DNA of 64,000 nt from Comamonas testosteroni ATCC 11996 (GTDB taxonomy: Bacteria > Pseudomonadota > Gammaproteobacteria > Burkholderiales > Burkholderiaceae_C): positions 124,001-188,000 of the forward strand of contig NZ_AHIL01000002.1 in the NCBI RefSeq assembly GCF_000241525.1, in the 5' to 3' direction. This document shows positions 45,923 to 54,341 of the stretch, piece after piece. How positions within the stretch are numbered: position 1 is the first letter of the stretch; each line of letters opens with the position of its first letter. Made by a program: the position numbers and the translations under genes. Under the pieces are notes generated by a model. The model searched no databases, was not told the DNA's origin, and saw only the letters and a program-made list of their open reading frames with translations.

Positions 45923-47272
45923 AGAGCCCATTTTTACTCTGGATGCCAGGAAAATCAGCAGCAGCACGGGGAAGCCCATCAGTGCCGTGGTGTGGAAGAA
46001 CGCCTCGTAACCATAAGCATCGACAAACACCCCCGAGAAGCCCGCCAGCCACTTGGGCGCCAGCAGCATCATCGAACTGAACAGCGCATATTGCGTGGCC
46101 GAGTACTGCACATTGGTCAGGCCCGACAGATAGGCGATGAAGGCCGCCGAGGCAATGCCACCCGCCAGATTGTCGGCGCTGACCACCCAGACCAGCGCCG
46201 AGACATCGTGGCCGCGCGTGGCCAGCCAGGCAAACAGCATATTGGTGCCAGCCGACAGCACCGCGCCCAGCATCAGCACACGCATCACGCCCCAGCGCAC
46301 GGCCATGGTGCCGCCCACAAAGCCGCCCAGCAGCGTCATGATGACACCGAACACCTTGGTCACGGCAGCCACCTCTTCCTTGGTGTAGCCCATGTCCACA
46401 TAGAACGGATTGGCCATGATGCCCATGACCACGTCGCTCACGCGATACAGGCCGATCAGAGCCAGCAGCAGCAACGCCTGCCACCGGTAGCGGCCGATGA
46501 AGTCGGCAAACGGAGCAATCAGCGCACCCTTGATCCACTCGGCCGCATTGCGCGCCGGTGCCATGGGACGGGTTTCAGGCTCGGGCGAGAGCAGCACCGT
46601 GACCATGCCAACCAGCATGCTTGCCGCCATGGCCGTATAGGCCACATGCCAGGCCTGCACCATATAGCCCTGCACATCCCCCTGCACCTGCGCCGCCACC
46701 CACAGCACGCCGGCGCCGGCCCAGATCATGGCCAGGCGATAGCCGGTCTGGTAGGTGGCCGCCAGGGCCGCCTGGTCGTCGAGCTTGGCAGACTCGATAC
46801 GATAGGCATCCAGCGCAATATCCTGCGTGGCCGAGCCGAAAGCCACCAGCACCGCGCACCACACCAGCGGCTGCAGCGATTGCTTGGGGTCCATGAACGA
46901 CATGCCGAGCAGGCCCGCCACAATCAGCAGCTGTGAAAACAGCAGCCAGCTGCGGCGACGCCCCAGCATGCGCGTCAGCCCCGGCAGGGGCAGGCGATCC
47001 ACCAGCGGAGACCATACCCATTTGAATGCATAGGCCAGACCCACCCAGCTCAGGAATCCTATCGTCGTGCGATCGATATCCGCCTCGCGCAGCCAGAAGC
47101 TCAAGGTGCCCAGCACCAGCAGCAGCGGCAGGCCGGCCGAAAAACCCAAAGCCAGCATGCGCAAGCTGGTGGGCTGGGCATAGACCTTGAAGGCCTGGCT
47201 CCAGCTGCGCTTGGGCTTGATGACGACATCTGCGGAAGTGGGGCTGGTGCTTGTTTGGGACGACTCGGTCAT
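45914..47272 (-). CDS. AmpG-like MFS permease
   Basis: About 452 residues with some twelve transmembrane helices. It resembles the muropeptide permease AmpG: MLALGFSAGLPLLLVLGTLSFWLREADIDRTTIGFLSWVGLAYAFKWVWSPLVDRLPLP, and later RIESAKLDDQAALAATYQTGYR. It would import anhydro-muropeptides for cell-wall recycling. In other proteobacteria this import matters for AmpC beta-lactamase induction, but no ampR/ampC is adjacent. Start codons at 47299 and 47272 are both possible with weak ribosome binding sites. Confidence 0.85.
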   Translation of the reverse strand: MTESSQTSTSPTSADVVIKPKRSWSQAFKVYAQPTSLRMLALGFSAGLPLLLVLGTLSFWLREADIDRTTIGFLSWVGLAYAFKWVWSPLVDRLPLPGLTRMLGRRRSWLLFSQLLIVAGLLGMSFMDPKQSLQPLVWCAVLVAFGSATQDIALDAYRIESAKLDDQAALAATYQTGYRLAMIWAGAGVLWVAAQVQGDVQGYMVQAWHVAYTAMAASMLVGMVTVLLSPEPETRPMAPARNAAEWIKGALIAPFADFIGRYRWQALLLLALIGLYRVSDVVMGIMANPFYVDMGYTKEEVAAVTKVFGVIMTLLGGFVGGTMAVRWGVMRVLMLGAVLSAGTNMLFAWLATRGHDVSALVWVVSADNLAGGIASAAFIAYLSGLTNVQYSATQYALFSSMMLLAPKWLAGFSGVFVDAYGYEAFFHTTALMGFPVLLLIFLASRVKMGSDA

Positions 47273-47378
47273 GGTCTGGTTCTCTGAGGCAGAGGGCATT
47301 ATCGGTTGCCCGCGCCAGTCGCCGGGCGCTACCATTACCGTGACCGCCGTCTCTTTCTGTAAGTAAGCAAGGTTAGCC

Positions 47379-48074
47379 ATGAGCCGTGACACCGCATCCC
47401 TGCGCCCTGTGCTTGATCAGGCACAGGCATCGGTGCGCAGCTACAGCGGCGAGCACCAGGCCCATGCCCATGACTACGCCCAGATTCTGTTTGCGCTGCA
47501 GGGCCGCATGGAGCTGGAGGTGGCCGGCAGACCCAGCTTTGTCGACAGCGCCTGCGGCATGGTCATCCCCGCCGGTGCCGACCATGGCTATCTGGCCGCA
47601 CCGCAAACCCAGGTACTGGTGATCGATGCGCCCATGGCCCAGGGGCTGGACAAGCTGCGCCGCTTTGCCGTGCCCCCGGCGCTGCGCTTTCCGCAATCGA
47701 GCCTGTCGGCCGCCGCTCAGATGGCGCTGGTGCTGCAGGCTCCAACCTTGCTGCAGCGGCGCGGCCTGGATCTGCTGCTGCTGCAGCAACAGGTACAGGC
47801 CGCCTTGCATGAGAGCTGGCCCACGGCCCGACTGGCGAACCTGGTGCATCTGAGCGTGGCCCAGTTCCATGCCCGTTTTGTGGAGCTGACGGACCGCACC
47901 CCGCAGGACTGGCTGCGCGGCCTGCGTCTGGATGCCGCCGTGCTGCAGCTCAAAAAGGGGACCGCACTTGAAGCGACTGCCCTGCTCTGCGGCTACGCGT
48001 CGGCCAGCGCCCTGGCCTATGCATTGCGGCGCGAGCGCGGTGTGACATCGCGCCAGCTGCGCGAGCAACGCTGA
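47379..48074 (+). CDS. AraC-family regulator
   Basis: A 231-residue regulator. The N-terminal cupin region (about residues 5-90) has EHQAHAHDYAQILFALQGRMELEVAG. The C-terminal domain has two helix-turn-helix motifs (LANLVHLSVAQFHARFVELTDRTPQDWLRGLRLDAAVLQL and EATALLCGYASASALAYALRRERGV). The AAGG before ATG 47379 fits. It lies 64 bp before a DMT exporter gene on the same strand and is a likely regulator of it. It is divergent from the AmpG-like gene. Confidence 0.85.
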   Translation: MSRDTASLRPVLDQAQASVRSYSGEHQAHAHDYAQILFALQGRMELEVAGRPSFVDSACGMVIPAGADHGYLAAPQTQVLVIDAPMAQGLDKLRRFAVPPALRFPQSSLSAAAQMALVLQAPTLLQRRGLDLLLLQQQVQAALHESWPTARLANLVHLSVAQFHARFVELTDRTPQDWLRGLRLDAAVLQLKKGTALEATALLCGYASASALAYALRRERGVTSRQLREQR

Positions 48075-48138
48075 GTCGGCCCACTTCAAGCGTTTCTCGA
48101 CAGATGGGCGGCCCGGGCCCGCGCATGATGGCTCACTC

Positions 48139-49056
48139 ATGTCTGTTACTTCCGCTCTCTCTTCTCCCTCGCCCCGCAGCGCCTTGGGCCCTGTCGGGCT
48201 GGTGCTGGCCGCCGCCATGCTCTGGGGCACCACGGGCACGGCACAGCATTTCGCCCCGGCTCAGCTTTCGCCCTACTGGGTGGGCGGCCTGCGCATGGTC
48301 ATGGCCGCGCTGTTCTTTGTCGCGCTGGCGCTGCTGCTGGACCGAGGCCATGCGCGCCAACCCATGCGCTGGGCGCGGGTGCTGTTCTGCGGCCTTTGCA
48401 TGGCTGTCTACAACCTCAGCTTCTTTGCCGGCGTCAAGGCCAGCGGCGTGGCCTTGGGCACGGCGCTGGCCATAGGCAGCGGCCCTATCTGGGCCGGTCT
48501 GATGCAGGCCGTGGTGCACAAGCGCATGCCCAGCCCTCAGTGGTGGCTGGGCACCTGCACCGGCGTGGGCGGAGGCATCGTCATGGCGCTGGCCGCCAGC
48601 GACAGACAGCATCTGCCATGGGCGGGCATGGCCCTGTGCCTGCTCGCCGGCCTGTCCTACGCCGCCTACGCTCTGGTCAATCAGGCCCTGGTGATGCAAT
48701 TGCGTGTGGCCACGGTCAATGCCTGGGTGTTTGCCTGTGCGGCCCTGCTGTCGCTGCCCGTTTCGGCCTGGCTGGGCGGGCCGCTGCAGATCAGCGCCGA
48801 AGGCTGGGCCGTGGTGATCTATCTGGGCATGGTCGCCACAGGCTTTGCCTATCTGCTGTTTTCCGTGGGCCTGCGCGGCATGTCTGCCGCGACCGGCGTG
48901 GCCCTGAGCAAGGCCGAGCCAATCACCGCCTTTGCGCTGTCGCTGCTGGTGGTGGGCGAGCGGCCGGCCTGGTGGTCCGTGCTTGGTCTTCTCGGCGTGA
49001 TCGGCGGTCTGTGGCTGGTGGTGCAGGCAGAGCGCAAGACTACAGAAACCGTCTGA
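48139..49056 (+). CDS. EamA/DMT-superfamily transporter
   Basis: A 305-residue inner-membrane protein with ten predicted helices in two EamA repeats. The N-terminal repeat starts LGPVGLVLAAAMLWGTTGTAQHF, and the C-terminal repeat contains ATGVALSKAEPITAFALSLLVVGE. Members export amino acids or metabolites. It follows an AraC-type regulator gene. The substrate is unknown. Confidence 0.88.
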   Translation: MSVTSALSSPSPRSALGPVGLVLAAAMLWGTTGTAQHFAPAQLSPYWVGGLRMVMAALFFVALALLLDRGHARQPMRWARVLFCGLCMAVYNLSFFAGVKASGVALGTALAIGSGPIWAGLMQAVVHKRMPSPQWWLGTCTGVGGGIVMALAASDRQHLPWAGMALCLLAGLSYAAYALVNQALVMQLRVATVNAWVFACAALLSLPVSAWLGGPLQISAEGWAVVIYLGMVATGFAYLLFSVGLRGMSAATGVALSKAEPITAFALSLLVVGERPAWWSVLGLLGVIGGLWLVVQAERKTTETV

Positions 49057-49093
49057 CCAGAGGCAGACTCCAGCTCGCATAGACTTGGCGTCT

Positions 49094-49927
49094 ATGCACG
49101 CCCTCATCTCATCCCTGCACCTGCCCGCCACCCGCAACTGCCTGCTGCTCGCCCTGGCCTGCGCAGCGCTGATGCACGCGCCAGCGCAGGCTCAGGTGGA
49201 GGTCGGCAAGGCATCGGTCATGCGCCAGCTGGTGCCGGCCGAGACGCTGGAAAACTCTGCGACCCAGCAGTACCAGGAGCTGCTGCAAAAGGCCAAGGCC
49301 CAGGGAGCGCTGGCAGACGCCGGCAACCCGCAGCTGCAGCGCCTGCGCGGCATTGCCCAGCGCCTCATCCCTTATGCCGCGCAATGGAACCCGCGCGCCA
49401 GCCAGTGGCGCTGGGAGGTCAATCTCATAGGCAGCAAGCAGATCAACGCGTTCTGCATGCCCGGCGGCAAGATCGCTTTCTATACCGGCATCATCGACCA
49501 GCTCAAGCTCACGGACGACGAGATCGCCATGATCATGGGCCACGAGATGGCCCATGCCCTGCGCGAGCATTCGCGCGAGCAGCTGGCCAAGAATCAGGCC
49601 ACCAGCATAGGCATATCGCTAGGCGCGCAACTGCTGGGCCTGGGCGATATCGGCAATGCCGCGGCACGTCTGGGCGGCCAGTTGCTCAGCCTCAAATTCA
49701 GCCGCAACGACGAAAGCGATGCCGATCTGGTCGGACTGGAGCTCGCGGCCCGCGCCGGTTTCAACCCGCAGGCCGCCGTGAGCCTTTGGCGCAAGATGGG
49801 CCAGGCCACGGGCGAAGGCGGCATAGGCTTTCTCTCCACGCATCCGACGGGCCCCGATCGCATACGTCAGCTGGAGGGGAATGTGCCGCGCGTCATGGGC
49901 TTGTACGAGCAGGCACGCAGGCGCTGA
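49094..49927 (+). CDS. M48-family metalloprotease, periplasmic
   Basis: About 277 residues. A signal peptide (NCLLLALACAALMHAPAQAQ) precedes a zinc-protease domain with MIMGHEMAHALREHSREQLA, the HExxH motif, and DESDADLVGLELAARAG with the third zinc ligand. It resembles LoiP/BepA-like envelope proteases that act in outer-membrane quality control. The ATG at 49094 is used; a TTG at 49085 is in frame. No tetratricopeptide repeats are present, so it is closer to LoiP than to BepA. Confidence 0.9.
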   Translation: MHALISSLHLPATRNCLLLALACAALMHAPAQAQVEVGKASVMRQLVPAETLENSATQQYQELLQKAKAQGALADAGNPQLQRLRGIAQRLIPYAAQWNPRASQWRWEVNLIGSKQINAFCMPGGKIAFYTGIIDQLKLTDDEIAMIMGHEMAHALREHSREQLAKNQATSIGISLGAQLLGLGDIGNAAARLGGQLLSLKFSRNDESDADLVGLELAARAGFNPQAAVSLWRKMGQATGEGGIGFLSTHPTGPDRIRQLEGNVPRVMGLYEQARRR

Positions 49928-50022
49928 GCACAGGTGACAAGGCGGTTGAAAACCCGCTTTGCGTCAACCATTACGCGCTCTATATTGGCCTGTGACAAGC
50001 GCACAGCCACAGGAGTGATCGC

Positions 50023-51699
50023 ATGCAGGCCCTGGACACCCATGACGTCTTCAACCAGTTCGATGAGCTGACCGACATCAACCTGCTGCAGGTCGATACG
50101 GCCTTGCAGGAAGTGCTGCAGCGCCAGCAGGCCCAGGGCTTTGCTCCGGCCCTGAGCCGCTTTGCGCAGCAGCTTGGCGAGAAGCAGAACTGGGAGCATG
50201 CCGAACTCGCCAACCGCCATACCCCCGAGCTGCAGCGTTTTGACGCACGCGGACGTGTGCTCGATGCCGTGGAATTCCACCCCAGCTGGCATCGCCTCAT
50301 GGAGCTGTATCGCGAGCAGGGTCTGATCTCCTTGCCCTTTGAGAGCCCGAGCCGCGGTCGCTGGAGCGCCTGGGCCGCCGGTTTCTACCTGCATGGCCAG
50401 GTGGAGCAAGGCACTCTATGTCCAGCCACCATGACCACGGCGGCCATCCCTGTGCTGCAAAAAGAGCCCCTGCTCTGGAGCCAGCTGCAAGCCCAGTTGT
50501 TCAGCTACGAGTACGACGCGCGCGATCTGCCCTTGAGCCAGAAAAAATCCATCTGGATAGGCATGGGGATGACGGAAAAACAGGGCGGATCGGACGTGCG
50601 CGCCAACACCACGGTGGCCCATCCCGTGCATGAGGGCGGCCGCGGCGGCGAGTATCTGCTGCGCGGCCACAAATGGTTTTTCTCGGCCCCCATGTGCGAC
50701 GCCCATCTGGTGGTGGCACGCATGGCCACGGCAAGCGGTGAGCTCGGCGGCCATGCCTGTTTTTTCGTGCCGCGCTGGCGCCCCGATGGCAGCAAGAACC
50801 CCGTGCGTGTGCAGCGCCTCAAGGACAAGGTCGGCAACCGCAGCAACTCCAGCTCGGAAGTGGAGCTGCAGGATGCCTGGGGCATTCTCATGGGCGAGGA
50901 AGGACGCGGCATTCCTACCATCATCGAGATGGCCAGCTACACGCGGCTGAACTGCGTGTTGGGCAGTGCGGCCATTGTGCGCAGCGCCACTGTGCAGTCG
51001 ATTGCCTATGCGCGCCAGCGATCGGCCTTTGGCCAACATCTCGCGGATCAGCCGCTGATGGCCACCGTGCTCGCGGACCTGGCCCTCGAAAGCGAAGCCT
51101 CCATGCAGCTCGCCATGCATCTGGCGCAGGCCTATGAGCTGGAGGCCGAAGGCGATCTGCAGGCTCGCGCCTGGAAGCGCATCATGACTCCGGCCGCCAA
51201 GTTCTGGGTCTGCAAGCGCTCGGTGGAGATCACGGGTGAAGCCATGGAGGTCTTTGGCGGCAACGGCTATGTGCAGGACAGCATCGTCGCGCGCCTGTTC
51301 CGCGAAGCGCCCGTCAACTCCATCTGGGAAGGCTCGGGCAATGTGATGTGCCTCGATGTGCTGCGCGCCATGGGCCGCGAGCCCGAAGCCACGCGCCTGC
51401 TGTTGCAGGATCTCGGCGACATGGCTGCCGACCAGCCCCTGCTGGCGGCGATGGCGCAATCGCTGGCCAGGCGCCTGTCTGCGCCCCCTGATGCACTGGA
51501 GCCGCAAGCGCGCCGACTGGTGCAGGACTTGTGTCTGCTGGCCCAGGCCTGCCTGATGCACAGGCACGCGCCCGCGGCCATGGCCAATGGCTTCATCCAC
51601 ACCCGCCTGGGCGCACAAGGCGGGGCCATGGTGGTCGGAGCGTTCGACCCGGCTGGGCTCGACATTGCAGCCATACTTGAGCGCGCCCTGCCCGCCTGA
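50023..51699 (+). CDS. AidB-like acyl-CoA dehydrogenase
   Basis: A 558-residue FAD protein. It starts like AidB (QALDTHDVFNQFDELTDINLL), and WIGMGMTEKQGGSDVRANTT plus KWFFSAPMCDAHLVVARM are typical of that subgroup. The dehydrogenase domain ends with EVFGGNGYVQDSIVARLFREAPVNSIWEGSGNVM. The extended N- and C-terminal regions (558 vs about 380 in short acyl-CoA dehydrogenases) fit AidB. The role in DNA alkylation stress or acyl-CoA oxidation is unresolved. The AGGAGTGATCGC spacing supports ATG 50023. The gene ends 6 bp from the convergent boxR. Confidence 0.88.
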   Translation: MQALDTHDVFNQFDELTDINLLQVDTALQEVLQRQQAQGFAPALSRFAQQLGEKQNWEHAELANRHTPELQRFDARGRVLDAVEFHPSWHRLMELYREQGLISLPFESPSRGRWSAWAAGFYLHGQVEQGTLCPATMTTAAIPVLQKEPLLWSQLQAQLFSYEYDARDLPLSQKKSIWIGMGMTEKQGGSDVRANTTVAHPVHEGGRGGEYLLRGHKWFFSAPMCDAHLVVARMATASGELGGHACFFVPRWRPDGSKNPVRVQRLKDKVGNRSNSSSEVELQDAWGILMGEEGRGIPTIIEMASYTRLNCVLGSAAIVRSATVQSIAYARQRSAFGQHLADQPLMATVLADLALESEASMQLAMHLAQAYELEAEGDLQARAWKRIMTPAAKFWVCKRSVEITGEAMEVFGGNGYVQDSIVARLFREAPVNSIWEGSGNVMCLDVLRAMGREPEATRLLLQDLGDMAADQPLLAAMAQSLARRLSAPPDALEPQARRLVQDLCLLAQACLMHRHAPAAMANGFIHTRLGAQGGAMVVGAFDPAGLDIAAILERALPA

Positions 51700-51705
51700 A
51701 TATAG

Positions 51706-52608
51706 TCATGCGGCGACCAGCGCCTTCAGCTGCTTGAGGCTTTGCGCCACGCTCTTTCCGCTGGTGTCCAAGATATGATCGGCCTTGGAATAAAAGGCCG
51801 ATCGACCGTCCAGAATACGGCGCAAATCATCCATGGCCTCGGGGTTGGCCGCCATGGGCCGCGTATCGCCCTGGGCCACGACACGGCTCATATGCTCATC
51901 GGGCTGGGCCTGCAGCCAGACCGTGGTGCAGTGGCTGAGCAGTTCGTTGAAGGTTGCGGGGTCCGAGACAATGCCGCCCGGGGTGGCAATCACCACGTCG
52001 CTGTAGATCTGCACGGCCTCTTCCAGTGCGCGGCGCTCGTAACGACGATAGGCGCCAGCTCCATAGAGGTCATAAATCTCGCGCACGCTGCAACCCGCCA
52101 CTCGCTCGATCTCCTGGTTCAGCTCGAGAAACGGCACATTCAACTGCTCGGCCAGCATGCGCCCCAGCGTGGACTTGCCCGCGCCGCGCAGGCCTATCAG
52201 GGCAACGCGCGAAGCCCGGTGCGGATCGCCGATGGGTGCGGTACCCAGAATCTCCCCGGCGGCCAGTCGCACGCGCTTCAAGTCGGCTTCGCTGCGGCCT
52301 TCCAGCAGCTCACGCAGCAGCAACCATTCGGCACTGGCAGTCGTCACATCACCCAGCAACTCGGCCATGCTGCACTGAAGTGCATTTGCAATCTGCTGCA
52401 ACACCAGGATGGAGACATTGCCCGTGCCGTATTCGAGATTGGCCAGATGCCGCTCCGACACCACGGCGGCAGAGGCCAGCCCACGGCGCGTGAGACCGCG
52501 GCGCGCGCGCAGATTGCGCACCCTCTCGCCCAAGGCCTGCAGCAGCGGGCTTTTGCCCGCCTCATCCCCTTCCGCAACCAGCGCGGATGCCATGTCTAAC
52601 TGATCCAT
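51706..52608 (-). CDS. boxR: BoxR: XRE-shikimate kinase-like regulator of benzoyl-CoA catabolism
   Basis: A 300-residue fusion. The N-terminal XRE helix-turn-helix (about residues 26-85) reads LGERVRNLRARRGLTRRGLASAAVVSERHLANLEYGTGNVS. The C-terminal shikimate-kinase-like domain has Walker A GLRGAGKST near residue 139. This layout defines BzdR/BoxR, which represses the benzoate genes until benzoyl-CoA binds the kinase-like domain. GAGGAGC lies before the ATG. It is divergent from boxD across a 167-bp region with a strong promoter and palindromes. Confidence 0.95.
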   Translation of the reverse strand: MDQLDMASALVAEGDEAGKSPLLQALGERVRNLRARRGLTRRGLASAAVVSERHLANLEYGTGNVSILVLQQIANALQCSMAELLGDVTTASAEWLLLRELLEGRSEADLKRVRLAAGEILGTAPIGDPHRASRVALIGLRGAGKSTLGRMLAEQLNVPFLELNQEIERVAGCSVREIYDLYGAGAYRRYERRALEEAVQIYSDVVIATPGGIVSDPATFNELLSHCTTVWLQAQPDEHMSRVVAQGDTRPMAANPEAMDDLRRILDGRSAFYSKADHILDTSGKSVAQSLKQLKALVAA

Positions 52609-52659
52609 AAAGCTCCTCAGAGGCCGTGAATGATAAACAGTCGGGGTTAACGCGAATCA

Positions 52660-52672
52660 TGCAATATATTGC
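52660..52672. promoter_or_regulatory. Putative BoxR operator upstream of the boxD -35
   Basis: The perfect palindrome GCAATATATTGC (52661-52672), preceded by T to give TGCA, abuts the -35 box. TGCA-containing repeats are the recognition elements known for the homologous BzdR of Azoarcus. Confidence 0.6.
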
Positions 52673-52701
52673 TTGACACTGCATTGTCTCGTATTTATCT
52701 T
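52673..52701 (+). promoter_or_regulatory. Sigma-70 promoter of boxD
   Basis: TTGACA (52673-52678), a 17-bp spacer and TATCTT (52696-52701) make a near-consensus promoter for the boxD operon. It lies between the two TGCA-type palindromes. Confidence 0.75.
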
Positions 52702-52710
52702 TTGATTGCA

Positions 52711-52726
52711 CGCACAATATTGCATG
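52711..52726. promoter_or_regulatory. Putative second BoxR operator, at the boxD start site
   Basis: The segment contains the perfect palindrome CAATATTG within CACAATATTGCATG, a second TGCA site near the expected transcription start. BoxR bound here would block RNA polymerase. Confidence 0.5.
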
Positions 52727-52775
52727 TTTCATCGAAAATTTGATGCTGATCAGAACAGCACTTCAGGAGACCCCC

Positions 52776-54338
52776 ATGACTGAGTTACTGGCCAACCATG
52801 TGGCTGGCCGCTGGCAAACCGGCAGCGGCCCGGGCAGTTTGTTACGCGACCCGGTACTGGGGGCCGAGCTGGTGCGTGTCGATGCCACCGGGCTTGATCT
52901 GGCTGCCGCCTTTGCCTTCGCACGCGATACTGGCGGCAAGGCGCTGCGCGCGCTGAGCTACGCGGAGCGCGCCAGGCTGCTGGCCGATATCGCGACCGTG
53001 CTGCAAAGCCGGCGCGATGCGTATTACGAGATTTCCACCGCCAACAGCGGCACCGTCAGAAACGATACCGCCGTCGATGTGGATGGCGGCATCTACACGC
53101 TGAGCCAATACGCCAGATGGGGGGCAGCGCTGGGCGCTACCCGGCACCTGAGCGATGGAGAGGCCGTGGCACTGGCCAAGGACGGCGTTTTTCTGTCAAG
53201 GCATATCCAGGTCCCGACGCGCGGCGTGGCGCTGTTCATCAACGCCTTCAACTTCCCTGCCTGGGGGCTGTGGGAAAAAGCGGCTGCGGCCCTGCTATCG
53301 GGCGTGCCCGTCATCGTCAAGCCGGCCACGGCCACCGCCTGGCTGACTCAGCGCATGGTCAAGGATGTGATCGATGCCGGCATATTGCCGCCGGGAGCGC
53401 TGTCCATCGTCTGCGGCAGTGCCGCCGGCTTGCTCGATCAGCTGCAACCCATGGATGTGGTCTCCTTCACAGGGTCTGCGGACACGGCTGCGACCATACG
53501 CTCGCACGCGGCCATCAGCCGCCATTCGGTGCGCAGCAATATCGAGGCCGACAGCGTGAACTGCGCGCTGCTGCTGCCCGGCCATGGCCCGGACAGCGAA
53601 GCCGCCGCCTTGCTAGCGCGTGAAGTGGTGCGCGAAATGACGGTCAAATCCGGCCAAAAATGCACGGCCATACGCCGCGTGCTGGTGCCGCAGGCCCTGT
53701 ATGACAACCTGGCCCAGGCCATCAGTGCGCAGCTGGCGAAGATCTCCGTGGGCAACCCGCGCAACGACGCCGTGCGCATGGGATCTCTGGTCAGCCGCGA
53801 GCAGTACGACAGCGTGCAGCAAGGCCTGGGCCGCTTGCTGGAACACACCACGGTCCTGCATGACGGCCGGCGCAATGCGCTGCTCGATGCCGACCCGGCG
53901 ATTGCCGCCTGCGCCCAGCCCGTGCTGCTGGGAACACAGGACCCCGATGGCAGTGCACTCGTGCATGACATGGAAGTCTTTGGCCCCGTGGCCACGCTCC
54001 TGCCCTACCGCGATCTGGCCCATGGCCTGGCACTTGCACATCGCGGACAGGGCTCGCTGGTCTGCTCAATCTACGGCGATGACGACAAGGCACTGGCCGC
54101 AGCCGCCACCGATCTCGCAGCCAGCCACGGCCGCGTGCACGTGGTCACACCCGCTGTCGCCAAGCTGCATACCGGTCACGGCAATGTCATGCCCCAGTCC
54201 CTGCATGGCGGTCCGGGCCGCGCCGGAGGCGGCTCCGAACTCGGCGGCCTGCGGGCTCTGGATTTCTATCATCGCAAAAGCGCCATACAAGCTGCACCGC
54301 AGGTTCTGCAGGCACTGGCCGAAACGACGGAAGCATGA
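52776..54338 (+). CDS. boxD: BoxD: 3,4-dehydroadipyl-CoA semialdehyde dehydrogenase
   Basis: About 520 residues of the ALDH superfamily. In the aerobic benzoyl-CoA (box) pathway it oxidises the semialdehyde released by BoxC. The cofactor region has NAFNFPAWGLWEKAAAALLSGVPVIVKPA, the catalytic glutamate is in SNIEADSVN, and the nucleophilic cysteine is in TVKSGQKCTAIRR. The length and sequence also resemble the dehydrogenase half of PaaZ, but the fused hydratase domain is absent and boxR is adjacent. CAGGAGACCCCC precedes ATG 52776. The ligase gene follows after 3 bp. Confidence 0.88.
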   Translation: MTELLANHVAGRWQTGSGPGSLLRDPVLGAELVRVDATGLDLAAAFAFARDTGGKALRALSYAERARLLADIATVLQSRRDAYYEISTANSGTVRNDTAVDVDGGIYTLSQYARWGAALGATRHLSDGEAVALAKDGVFLSRHIQVPTRGVALFINAFNFPAWGLWEKAAAALLSGVPVIVKPATATAWLTQRMVKDVIDAGILPPGALSIVCGSAAGLLDQLQPMDVVSFTGSADTAATIRSHAAISRHSVRSNIEADSVNCALLLPGHGPDSEAAALLAREVVREMTVKSGQKCTAIRRVLVPQALYDNLAQAISAQLAKISVGNPRNDAVRMGSLVSREQYDSVQQGLGRLLEHTTVLHDGRRNALLDADPAIAACAQPVLLGTQDPDGSALVHDMEVFGPVATLLPYRDLAHGLALAHRGQGSLVCSIYGDDDKALAAAATDLAASHGRVHVVTPAVAKLHTGHGNVMPQSLHGGPGRAGGGSELGGLRALDFYHRKSAIQAAPQVLQALAETTEA

Positions 54339-54341
54339 GCC

